The notes beneath the pieces were generated by a model that worked only from the letters and a program-made list of their open reading frames with translations, made no database searches and was not told where the DNA came from. From NCBI GenBank assembly GCA_017515945.1, contig JAFWDX010000143.1, positions 1-6,486 on the forward strand: DNA of 6,486 bases, written 5' to 3'. The number at the start of each line of letters is the position of its first letter. Positions within the stretch are counted from its first letter, which is position 1. Of this stretch, positions 1 to 6,265 are shown piece by piece. The position numbers were made by a program, and so were the translations under genes. Origin of the DNA: Blautia sp. Lineage in GTDB: Bacteria; Bacillota; Clostridia; Lachnospirales; Lachnospiraceae.

Positions 1-86
1 GAACCTGTCCCCCTGACTCACCGAACCTGGACCCTGACTCACCGAACCTGGACCCTGACTCACCGAACCTGGCCACCTGACTCATT
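1..86. repeat. Tandem 21-22 bp repeat, four copies, open at the window edge
   Basis: Four head-to-tail units begin at 1, 23, 44 and 65, each close to GAACCTGGACCCTGACTCA followed by CC or TT. The two middle units are identical and 21 bp long. The outer two are 22 bp and diverge at the centre (TGTCCCCC in the first, TGGCCACC in the last). Each unit carries the near-palindrome TGACTCA (14-20, 35-41, 56-62, 78-84), so these sites recur about every two helical turns. The array starts at the window edge and may extend further. The last units overlap the 3' end of the minus-strand regulator and provide its stop codon. The unit resembles short GAACC...CCCTGACTCA intergenic repeats that I associate with Clostridia, but that comes from memory and was not checked. 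There are no unique spacers, so this is not a CRISPR array. Confidence 0.9.
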
Positions 87-1520
87 TCGGTACTGCGCAG
101 GCGTACATCCTTCTACATCCCTGAAGCACTTGATAAAGTAATTGACCGTATTGAAGGCAAGCTGGTCGGAGATCTCACGTATGCTCAGCTTTGTGGTCCT
201 GAGCAGGATCCTGGCCCTTTCCACTTTGACACTGCGGATATAGCTGCTCACAGACTGGCCGGTCTCGTTTTTGAATTTTTCGGTCAGGTAATATTCGGAG
301 TAGCCGACCAGGGCGGCGAGGTCCGCTGTGCGGATCCTGCGGTTCAGACTCAGTTCTATGTAGTCGCAGCATCTCTGAATCGCCGGTGAGTAATCGGGGT
401 TGGCGCGGAGGTGATGGACCCGGTAGATGAAGTCATGGTACATGGCGTGGGAAAGGGCATTGAGTTCACCGGAATCACGGCAGTCTTCCACGGTCTGGAT
501 ATAGGAGTCTCCCAGCGGGTAGGCGATCTCCGGGGAGAGTCCTCCTTCCATCGCAGCGCGGCTCACCAGGGTGATAAAGACGATAATGCTGGTCTTCTGC
601 TGCCGGAGGGGGTTCTTCCCCTGGACCGGGACGCCGGAGCTCAGGCTGGCGCTTCTCTGGAAGATCCAGCCGTAATTGATGATGTTGCCGTCTCTCACCA
701 TCTGGAGCAGAGCCTGCTCGGCCTGATAGACTTTATTCCGATCGCGTTCCGCGGACGGCTGCAACTGCTCCCGGGAGCAAGCAGGCGTCTTGCCATTATT
801 CCCCCCGCCTGTCTCATCCGGCGCTGGCGTCCGCCCCCGGTAGTGCGCAGGCGTCCTGCCATTATTCCCCCCGCCTGCCTCATCCGGCGCTGGCGTCCGC
901 CCCCGGTAGTGCACAGGCGTCCTGCCAGACAGTGAAGGCTTTGCATCCGCAGGAGGCTGCGACCAGTCCTGTGGGAGGGTCGACTCATCCATCAGAAGAG
1001 CTTCCGGGCCGAGCTGCTGGCCCGTAAGAATATTATGCACCAGCATGACGTAGCGCGAAAAGATCGCAAAGGACATGACCGGCAGCTCCTGCAGCAGCCG
1101 GATGAGCTCCGAGGCCCAGCGGGCATTTTCCAGGATGTGCGTGAAAGGACGAAGTCCGGTCCTGAGCTGGACCTCATCAGGCTGCGTATAAAAGACCGGT
1201 CCCACGGCAAATACCAGCGCCCGGTCCCGTCCGGCTTCGTAGGTAAGAGCCCACTGCATGCCGATCGGTGACCCGATGATGCAGGGAAGACTGCGGGAGG
1301 AATCCGCCGCGTAGGAAATGAGCTTTTCAGTACAACCCAGCACACGGAAAGCCTGTTCAAAAACGGACCGTTCTCTCTCCGGGCAGGAAGTGGCGATGTA
1401 TTTTCCCTCCCGATCGTAGCACCATACATACAGTTTTTCGCTGCTGCCGATCAGGCTTTCCAGCAGGAGCAGATCATCCTCTGCACGGGTCATGAATTGT
1501 TGTAGCCTATGGTCTTCCAT
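60..1520 (-). CDS. AraC-family transcriptional regulator with a repetitive linker
   Basis: This is a 486-residue cytoplasmic regulator. The C-terminal part (about residues 378-478) is a typical AraC/XylS DNA-binding domain. Its first helix-turn-helix lies near 396-421 (TADLAALVGYSEYYLTEKFK). The second lies near 445-478 and ends in the family hallmark GCTPAQYR (471-478). Residues 1-180 form an N-terminal sensing region without a recognisable cupin motif. Residues 262-372 (AEQALLQMVRDGN to FIYRVHHLRA) match the helical middle segment I know from Lachnospiraceae AraC regulators of this size. Between them, residues 199-250 are a proline- and glycine-rich repeat linker (GRTPAHYR and GRTPAPDETGGGNN units) encoded by a DNA minisatellite. 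The start at 1520 is supported by GAGGAGA at 1526-1532, five bases upstream. The last seven residues and the stop are encoded by the 21 bp repeat array, so the natural C-terminus may have been replaced. It is divergent from the sugar operon, which makes it the likely local regulator. The effector is unknown. Confidence 0.93.
   Translation of the reverse strand: MEDHRLQQFMTRAEDDLLLLESLIGSSEKLYVWCYDREGKYIATSCPERERSVFEQAFRVLGCTEKLISYAADSSRSLPCIIGSPIGMQWALTYEAGRDRALVFAVGPVFYTQPDEVQLRTGLRPFTHILENARWASELIRLLQELPVMSFAIFSRYVMLVHNILTGQQLGPEALLMDESTLPQDWSQPPADAKPSLSGRTPVHYRGRTPAPDEAGGGNNGRTPAHYRGRTPAPDETGGGNNGKTPACSREQLQPSAERDRNKVYQAEQALLQMVRDGNIINYGWIFQRSASLSSGVPVQGKNPLRQQKTSIIVFITLVSRAAMEGGLSPEIAYPLGDSYIQTVEDCRDSGELNALSHAMYHDFIYRVHHLRANPDYSPAIQRCCDYIELSLNRRIRTADLAALVGYSEYYLTEKFKNETGQSVSSYIRSVKVERARILLRTTKLSIREISDQLAFNTVNYFIKCFRDVEGCTPAQYRNESGGQVR
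766..779. repeat. Perfect 14 bp palindrome at the minisatellite edge
   Basis: TGCTCCCGGGAGCA reads identically on both strands. It lies immediately before the first full 66 bp unit, inside the regulator gene, where it encodes part of residues 248-252. It could form a hairpin or simply mark the boundary where repeat expansion began. No function can be assigned. Confidence 0.6.
772..926. repeat. 66 bp in-frame minisatellite inside the regulator gene
   Basis: A 66 bp unit starts at 782, 848 and 914 (CAGGCGTCYTGCC at each start). It gives two full copies plus a partial third, with a degenerate extension back to about 772. The two full copies differ at only a few positions, such as 790 and 812. 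Sixty-six bases is 22 codons, so gain or loss of a copy keeps the reading frame. It encodes residues 199-250 of the regulator. Each full unit carries a short inverted repeat, GCAGGCG (847-853) facing CGCCTGC (872-878), and a 6 bp version in the other copy. The near identity suggests recent slippage duplication or a small repeat element accepted in a flexible linker. Confidence 0.92.
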
Positions 1521-1555
1521 CTCCGTCTCCTCATCATAAGAAAAGTGTTGAAATC

Positions 1556-1584
1556 ATCGTATCATGAGGAGCATTTCCATGCAA
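1556..1584 (-). promoter_or_regulatory. Candidate promoter for the AraC regulator
   Basis: On the minus strand TTGCAT (1579-1584) is followed after 17 bp by TACGAT (1556-1561). The spacing is ideal for a housekeeping sigma factor. The hexamers are weak, with TTG conserved in the -35 and TA..AT in the -10. The -10 lies about 35 bp upstream of the start codon. Prediction by eye only. Confidence 0.3.
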
Positions 1585-1627
1585 GAAAACTATCCTGAAT
1601 TTTTGTAACTTTTCCCCACTTTTTGAG

Positions 1628-1657
1628 TTTACGCCCTCTTCAGTCTTCCGGTATCAT
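1628..1657 (+). promoter_or_regulatory. Candidate promoter for the sugar operon
   Basis: TTTACG (1628-1633) and TATCAT (1652-1657) are separated by 18 bp. The -10 matches the consensus at five of six positions and the -35 at four of six. This predicts a leader of roughly 60 bases before the ATG at 1727. A weak -35 fits a promoter that needs an activator such as the divergent AraC protein. Confidence 0.35.
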
Positions 1658-1668
1658 TAAAGTATCAA
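1651..1668 (+). promoter_or_regulatory. Direct repeat GTATCA, 11 bp apart, possible operator
   Basis: GTATCAT begins at 1651 and GTATCAA at 1662, one helical turn apart. The core TATCA recurs at 1560-1564 and 1702-1706 in the same divergent region. AraC-family proteins commonly bind direct repeats, which makes these candidate half-sites. The first copy is also the proposed -10 hexamer, so part of the similarity may simply reflect promoter sequence. Confidence 0.25.
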
Positions 1669-1711
1669 TCCTGCTCAGTCACGAGCTCCTTACCCCACAG
1701 ATATCATTTAC

Positions 1712-1720
1712 AAAGGAGGA
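1712..1720 (+). promoter_or_regulatory. Ribosome binding site of the symporter
   Basis: AAAGGAGGA lies six bases before the ATG at 1727. It is close to a perfect Shine-Dalgarno sequence and fixes the start of the long ORF. Confidence 0.85.
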
Positions 1721-1726
1721 ACACCC

Positions 1727-4700
1727 ATGGCAAAAGAAAACCTGACCCCCAGCCAGACAGACGGCGTTGCATACCGCCGCGCAAAACTGTGGCAGATCAT
1801 CCTGGTCGCCTTCAACGCTTTCAACGGCATGGCCATGTATTTCCTGATCGGCCTTGCCAGCTACTCGGCCAGCATCGGCTACGGCATCGCAACGCTCGTG
1901 GTCGGCGGACTGCTGACCTTTACCCGTATTTTTGACGCGGTCACAGATCCGCTGCTCGCTTTTGTGTATGACCGCTGCAACACGCCCTTCGGAAAGGTCC
2001 GTCCTCTGATGCTGCTGGGATGGATCATCCAGAGCGCCGGCGTATTGTGCATGTTCAACTTTTTCTCCGATAAAGGACACGGCGTGGGCCTGTTCCTGCT
2101 GTTTTACATGGTCTACGTCATTGGCTATACGATGGTGAACATGACCGCACAGACCCTGCCCGCTCTGATGACGAACGATCCGAAACAGCGTCCCACCGTG
2201 GGTGTGTGGCAGACGGCGCTGAACTATATCACCCCGATGGCCCTGAATATCCTGGTCTATACCAAACTCATGCCCGCCTTCGGAGGCAGCTTCAATCAGG
2301 ACTTCCTGAATATGGTGACCTGGCTTTGTGTCGCCCTTTCCTTCCTGGGCGTGGTGCTGGTCTGCATCGGCATCGCGGAGTATGACAAACCGGAGAACTT
2401 TGAAGGAATCGGCAGGAAAGAGCGTCTGAAGATCAAAGATATGCTGAATGTGCTTGGCCACAACAAGCCGCTGCAGAGCTACATCATCTCCGCGTCCTCC
2501 GACAAGATTGCCCAGCAGGCCTCCTCGGCATCCATCGTCAGTACCATGCTCAACGGCATCCTGATCGGCAACATGGGCCTGGCCACCACACTGAGCATGA
2601 TCGGCATGCTTCCCTCCATTCTCTTTGCCATCCTTGGCGCGCGCTACGCGGGTAAGCATGGCAACAAAGAGTCCATCGTAACCTGGACCCGCAACTCCAT
2701 CATCGCGAATGTGGTCATGATCTTCTTCTTTGTCATCACATTTACGACCGGAGGTACCCACACGATCGCACACATGGGCGTCACCATGATCGTTTTTGTA
2801 GTGCTGACCTTCCTGGTCAACGGCTTTTCCATGTGCGTCACGACGGCGAATACCGGTTTCATGGCGGATATCATCGACTTTGAGCTGGACCGCAGCGGAA
2901 AATATATCCCCGCCGTCATCACCGGCACCTACTCTCTGGTGGACAAGATCGTCTCCTCATTCTCTGCCGCCATCGCCACCGGCTGCGTTGCCCTGATCGG
3001 TTATAAGTCGACCATGCCCCAGCCCACGGACGAAGCGACGGCCGGAGTGTTCTGGATGACCATGTTCCTGCGCTATGGTCTGGCGATCTTTGGCTTTATC
3101 TGCACGCTGCTGGCCATGAGAGGCTGTAAGCTGGACAAAGCAGAGATGGTCGAGGTACAAAAGCGCATCGCCGAAAAAAGGCTGAGAAACAAAGTGCCTA
3201 TCTCGAGAAAGAATTACATAAAGGAGATCCTGAAAATGCGTAAAATTACAGCCCTGACAGAGGGATGGCGTTTCTTAAAGTCCGGCCTCCCCGTGGAAAC
3301 CGCCATGGAACAGGCCGCCGCCGGCGAGGCTGTCACCCTGCCCCATACCTGGAATGCCGCAGACGGTCAGGACGGAGGCAATGATTATCACCGCGGTCTG
3401 TGCTGGTATATCCGTGAACTGAGCGAAGCGGAATGCAGCGGAGAAAAGCTTTTTCTGGAGCTGAACGGCGCCGCCCATACCTGTGAAGTCTGGCTGAACG
3501 GCCGAAAGCTGGCCCGTCATGAGGGCGGCTATTCCGCCTTCCGGGTGGAGCTGTCTGATGTGCGGAAGGATAAAAACATCCTGGCCATCTCTGTCAGCAA
3601 CGAAGAAAACGATCAGGTTTACCCTCAGAAGGCGGATTTCACCTTCTATGGCGGCCTGTACCGCACCGTAAATCTGATCGCGGTCCCGGAGGAACATTTT
3701 GAACTCCTGAAGGACGGAACGCCCGGCATCAAGGTCACGCCTGTCGTGGACCTGGAAAAAAGGATCGCGAAGGTAACGGTAGAAACCTGGCATAACGGCC
3801 GCAGCGTGGAGATCACTGTTGACGGACAGACGCAGACCGTGGAACGGTGCGCCTGTTTCATGATCGAGAATGTCCGTCTCTGGGACGGAGTGGATGACCC
3901 TTATCTCTATACAGCCGTTGCAAAGCTTCCTTCGGGCGACGAGATTTGTGCCCGCTTTGGCTGCCGGGTCTTTTCCTGTGACCCGGAGCGCGGATTTTTC
4001 CTCAACGGCAGGAGCTATCCCCTGCGGGGCGTAAGCCGCCATCAGGATCTCAAAGGCAAGGGAAACGCCCTAAGTCCGGAGGATCACGCCGCGGACATGG
4101 CGATCATCCGTGAGCTGGGAGCAAACACCCTGCGCCTGGCCCATTATCAGCATGCACAGGAGTTTTATGACTTGTGCGACGAAAACGGCATCGTTGTCTG
4201 GGCGGAGATCCCGTACATCACGATGCATATGGCAAACGGAAAGCAGAACACCCTCAGTCAGATGCGGGAGCTGATCACCCAGTGCTATAATCATCCTTCG
4301 ATCGCTGTCTGGGGCCTTTCCAATGAGATCACCGCCGCCAGCGCGGTAAACGAGGAGCTCCTCGAAAACCACCGGGAGCTGAATGACCTGTGCCACAGGC
4401 TCGACCCCACCCGGCTGACCACGATGGCCAATGTGTTCATGCTGGAGACCGACAGTCCCATTCTCCGGATCCCGGACATCAACAGCTATAACCTTTACTT
4501 CGGTTGGTATCTGGGCGAGTTGGAACAGACAGACGAATTTTTTGACGAGTACCATGCGAAATATCCGGACCGCGTCATCGGCTTTTCCGAATACGGCGCC
4601 GACGCGAATCCCGCTTTCCACTCTTCCACACCCGAAAAAGGCGACTACACCGAGGAGTATCAGGCGCTGTACCATGAGCATATGCTGCGCATGATCGGTG

Positions 4701-5422
4701 CCAGGCCTTATCTCTGGGCCACCCATGTCTGGAATCTTTTCGACTTCGCCGCGGACGGACGTGATGAAGGCGGAAAGCACGGGGAGAATCAGAAAGGACT
4801 CGTCACCTTTGACCGGACCCTGCGCAAGGATGCCTTTTATCTTTACAAAGCCGCCTGGAACCGGAGGGAGCCCTTTGTTCATCTCTGCGGTAAGCGTTAT
4901 GTGAACCGCTGCGAAGAAGAGACAGAGATCAAGGTCTATTCCAACCGGCCGGAGGTCTCTCTCTATGTGGACGGCACCCGCATCGCATCACAGAGCGGCG
5001 AAACGGTATTCCGTTTCCGGATCCCGCTCCTTGGAGAGCATCTGATCCGCGCCGAGGCAGAGGGCTGCAGCGACACCATGTGCATACGGCGCGTGAATGA
5101 GCCGGATGAGAGCTATATCTTTAACAAAGCTGCCTCCTCCGTCACGAACTGGTTCGACTCGGAGGATCTGGATCCCTCCTGCTTCTCCATCAATGACACA
5201 CTGGGTGAGATCCGCTCCCATCCGCAGGCCGGTCCCATCGTGGAGGCCATGATGGCCAGAGGTGCGGCGGAGCGCGGAGATGTCGCCAATGCCGTCAAGG
5301 ACAATCCCGCCCTGCAGCGGATGATGGCCCGGATGACCATGCTGAGCCTTCTGAAGCAGAGCGGCGCGGATGAAGAAAGCATTAAGCAGCTCAACCGGGT
5401 CTTACAGGGAATAAAAAAATGA
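1727..5422 (+). CDS. GPH-type sugar:cation symporter fused in frame to a GH2 glycosidase
   Basis: A single 1231-codon ORF joins two normally separate proteins. Residues 1-490 are a 12-helix transporter of the glycoside-pentoside-hexuronide (MelB-like) MFS family. The motif FDAVTDP (69-75) holds D70 and D74, matching the cation/sugar aspartates D55 and D59 of MelB, and is followed by the conserved YDRCNTPFGKVRP loop (81-93). Residues 504-1231 are a full GH2 enzyme. A sugar-binding beta domain (about 504-670) is followed by an Ig-like domain (about 671-755) and a TIM barrel (about 756-1045). The barrel carries the acid/base NHPSIAVWGLSNE with E867 and the nucleophile SEYGAD with E955. A C-terminal Ig-like region (about 1060-1125) precedes a helical tail (1126-1231). 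There is no signal peptide, and both ends of GPH carriers face the cytoplasm, so the enzyme would sit on the inner membrane face and cleave imported substrate. Beta-galactosidase is the best guess. N1021 and K1023 form an NxK triplet that also fits glucuronidases. Stop loss or a sequencing error at the junction is possible. Confidence 0.9.
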   Translation: MAKENLTPSQTDGVAYRRAKLWQIILVAFNAFNGMAMYFLIGLASYSASIGYGIATLVVGGLLTFTRIFDAVTDPLLAFVYDRCNTPFGKVRPLMLLGWIIQSAGVLCMFNFFSDKGHGVGLFLLFYMVYVIGYTMVNMTAQTLPALMTNDPKQRPTVGVWQTALNYITPMALNILVYTKLMPAFGGSFNQDFLNMVTWLCVALSFLGVVLVCIGIAEYDKPENFEGIGRKERLKIKDMLNVLGHNKPLQSYIISASSDKIAQQASSASIVSTMLNGILIGNMGLATTLSMIGMLPSILFAILGARYAGKHGNKESIVTWTRNSIIANVVMIFFFVITFTTGGTHTIAHMGVTMIVFVVLTFLVNGFSMCVTTANTGFMADIIDFELDRSGKYIPAVITGTYSLVDKIVSSFSAAIATGCVALIGYKSTMPQPTDEATAGVFWMTMFLRYGLAIFGFICTLLAMRGCKLDKAEMVEVQKRIAEKRLRNKVPISRKNYIKEILKMRKITALTEGWRFLKSGLPVETAMEQAAAGEAVTLPHTWNAADGQDGGNDYHRGLCWYIRELSEAECSGEKLFLELNGAAHTCEVWLNGRKLARHEGGYSAFRVELSDVRKDKNILAISVSNEENDQVYPQKADFTFYGGLYRTVNLIAVPEEHFELLKDGTPGIKVTPVVDLEKRIAKVTVETWHNGRSVEITVDGQTQTVERCACFMIENVRLWDGVDDPYLYTAVAKLPSGDEICARFGCRVFSCDPERGFFLNGRSYPLRGVSRHQDLKGKGNALSPEDHAADMAIIRELGANTLRLAHYQHAQEFYDLCDENGIVVWAEIPYITMHMANGKQNTLSQMRELITQCYNHPSIAVWGLSNEITAASAVNEELLENHRELNDLCHRLDPTRLTTMANVFMLETDSPILRIPDINSYNLYFGWYLGELEQTDEFFDEYHAKYPDRVIGFSEYGADANPAFHSSTPEKGDYTEEYQALYHEHMLRMIGARPYLWATHVWNLFDFAADGRDEGGKHGENQKGLVTFDRTLRKDAFYLYKAAWNRREPFVHLCGKRYVNRCEEETEIKVYSNRPEVSLYVDGTRIASQSGETVFRFRIPLLGEHLIRAEAEGCSDTMCIRRVNEPDESYIFNKAASSVTNWFDSEDLDPSCFSINDTLGEIRSHPQAGPIVEAMMARGAAERGDVANAVKDNPALQRMMARMTMLSLLKQSGADEESIKQLNRVLQGIKK
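3221..3227 (+). promoter_or_regulatory. Internal ribosome binding site at the fusion junction
   Basis: AAGGAGA lies eight bases before ATG 3236, inside the open frame that links symporter and glycosidase. Its strength and spacing match a normal gene start. This is the main evidence that the GH2 part was, and perhaps still is, translated as its own gene. Confidence 0.65.
3236..5422 (+). other. GH2 glycosidase module, possible independent translation product (728 aa)
   Basis: Translation from the internal ATG gives a complete GH2 protein starting MRKITALTEGWRF, where the family's N-terminal domain normally begins. No essential part lies upstream. In this numbering the acid/base is E364 and the nucleophile E452. 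The preceding 20 or so residues (about 484-503, ending KNYIKEILK) look like translated former intergenic sequence. The tail after residue 623 has a FSINDTLGEI motif and a helical end finishing in LNRVLQGIKK. I recall similar tails on other intracellular glycosidases of gut Firmicutes, with unknown function. If this start is used, a soluble enzyme is made alongside the membrane-bound fusion. Confidence 0.6.
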
Positions 5423-6264
5423 AAAAAGGCGTACAGCAGATCATGCTGGGCACTGTGACTGCATCCGAGGCACAGGCCCGGGAGACATTGAAAAGGATCA
5501 AAGCCGCCGGCTACGACGGCCTAGAGCTCAACCGCTTTATGATCCATCCGGCTTCCATGATGGTGCGGCTCATGACCCGTGCGGCGGGAATGCCCACCGG
5601 CAACGGCGGAAAGCTCGACTGGCACGCGCTTCTCACGGAGAGCGGCCTTGGGGTGATCAGCCTGCACACGGATCTCGGTTCTCTGGAACGGGAAATGGAC
5701 GCCGTCCTGAAAGAGGCGCAGAGCTTCGGCACGGATATTCTCGTCATTACCGGGATGTACCGGTTTGATTACACCGACCGGCATGCCGTGCAGGAGCTGG
5801 CCGCCAGGTTAAACAAGAGCGGCGCCGCACTGAAGCAGCAAGGCATGTCGCTCCTGTATCACAACCATAATGTAGAGCTTTTGCAGACCGGTTCCGGGCG
5901 CCGCGCCTGTGACATCCTGCTGGAGGAAACGGATCCCGCCTGCGTGAATTTTGAATTCGACAGCTACTGGTTTACCGACGGCGGGGCGGACGCAAAGCAC
6001 TGGATGAAAAAGCTCGGCAGCCGTATGAAGCTGTGGCATATCACGGACCGGGGAAGCCGCCAGAAGGGGAAGGCCATGACGCCGATCCTTAAAGCGGACA
6101 GCGTGGAGCTCGGGTCCGGAAATATGGACCTTGACGGGCTTCTCGCCATTGCAATGGAAAACGGGATCGAAGGCGTTGTGTTGGAAAGCCACAGGAACTG
6201 GATCGACAAGGATCCGGTCAGGAGCCTGGAGCTCAGCGCCGGATGGCTAAACGAGAGGTTTTGA
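5419..6264 (+). CDS. Sugar phosphate isomerase/epimerase-like TIM-barrel protein
   Basis: This 281-residue cytoplasmic protein belongs to the xylose-isomerase-like TIM-barrel (AP endonuclease 2) superfamily. Members isomerise, epimerise or dehydrate sugars and inositols using a divalent metal. Expected strand and metal-site motifs appear in order: GYDGLEL (31-37), ISLHTD (80-85), LLYHNHNVEL (145-154, with H148 and H150), FEFDSYW (178-184, with E179 and D181), LWHITD (205-210, with H207) and VVLESHRNW (253-261, with E256). The length is normal for the family and there is no signal peptide. The ATG overlaps the upstream TGA by four bases (ATGA), with a modest AGGGA at 5406-5410, so translational coupling is likely. 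Its place between two glycosidase genes suggests that it acts on a sugar they release or on an oxidised glycoside intermediate. The precise substrate cannot be read from the sequence. Confidence 0.9.
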   Translation: MKKGVQQIMLGTVTASEAQARETLKRIKAAGYDGLELNRFMIHPASMMVRLMTRAAGMPTGNGGKLDWHALLTESGLGVISLHTDLGSLEREMDAVLKEAQSFGTDILVITGMYRFDYTDRHAVQELAARLNKSGAALKQQGMSLLYHNHNVELLQTGSGRRACDILLEETDPACVNFEFDSYWFTDGGADAKHWMKKLGSRMKLWHITDRGSRQKGKAMTPILKADSVELGSGNMDLDGLLAIAMENGIEGVVLESHRNWIDKDPVRSLELSAGWLNERF

Positions 6265-6265
6265 C

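Noticed and set aside
1..60. Rho-independent terminator for the regulator gene
   Set aside because: The repeats are direct and not inverted, and no GC hairpin followed by a T-run is seen on the minus strand.
1..86. Possible CRISPR array
   Set aside because: The 21-22 bp units are directly adjacent with no unique spacers, so it is a simple tandem repeat.
411..935. 174-codon plus-strand frame opposite the AraC gene
   Set aside because: It is a shadow of the regulator gene. The Pro/Arg-rich end is just the opposite strand of the 66 bp repeat, and no family features are visible.
1521..1726. Riboswitch or cre site in the divergent region
   Set aside because: No recognisable riboswitch core and no good match to the TGWAANCGNTNWCA catabolite-repression consensus was seen. 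The leader is only about 60 bases.
1679..2773. 364-codon open frame on the minus strand
   Set aside because: It lies antisense to the symporter and overlaps the operon leader. Its His/Asp/Gln-rich composition is typical of the reverse frame of GC-rich membrane-protein codons, and it has no recognisable domain.
3275..4882. Two long minus-strand frames (255 and 270 codons) opposite the GH2 region
   Set aside because: Both are antisense to well-supported GH2 coding sequence with intact catalytic motifs, and neither shows a recognisable domain.
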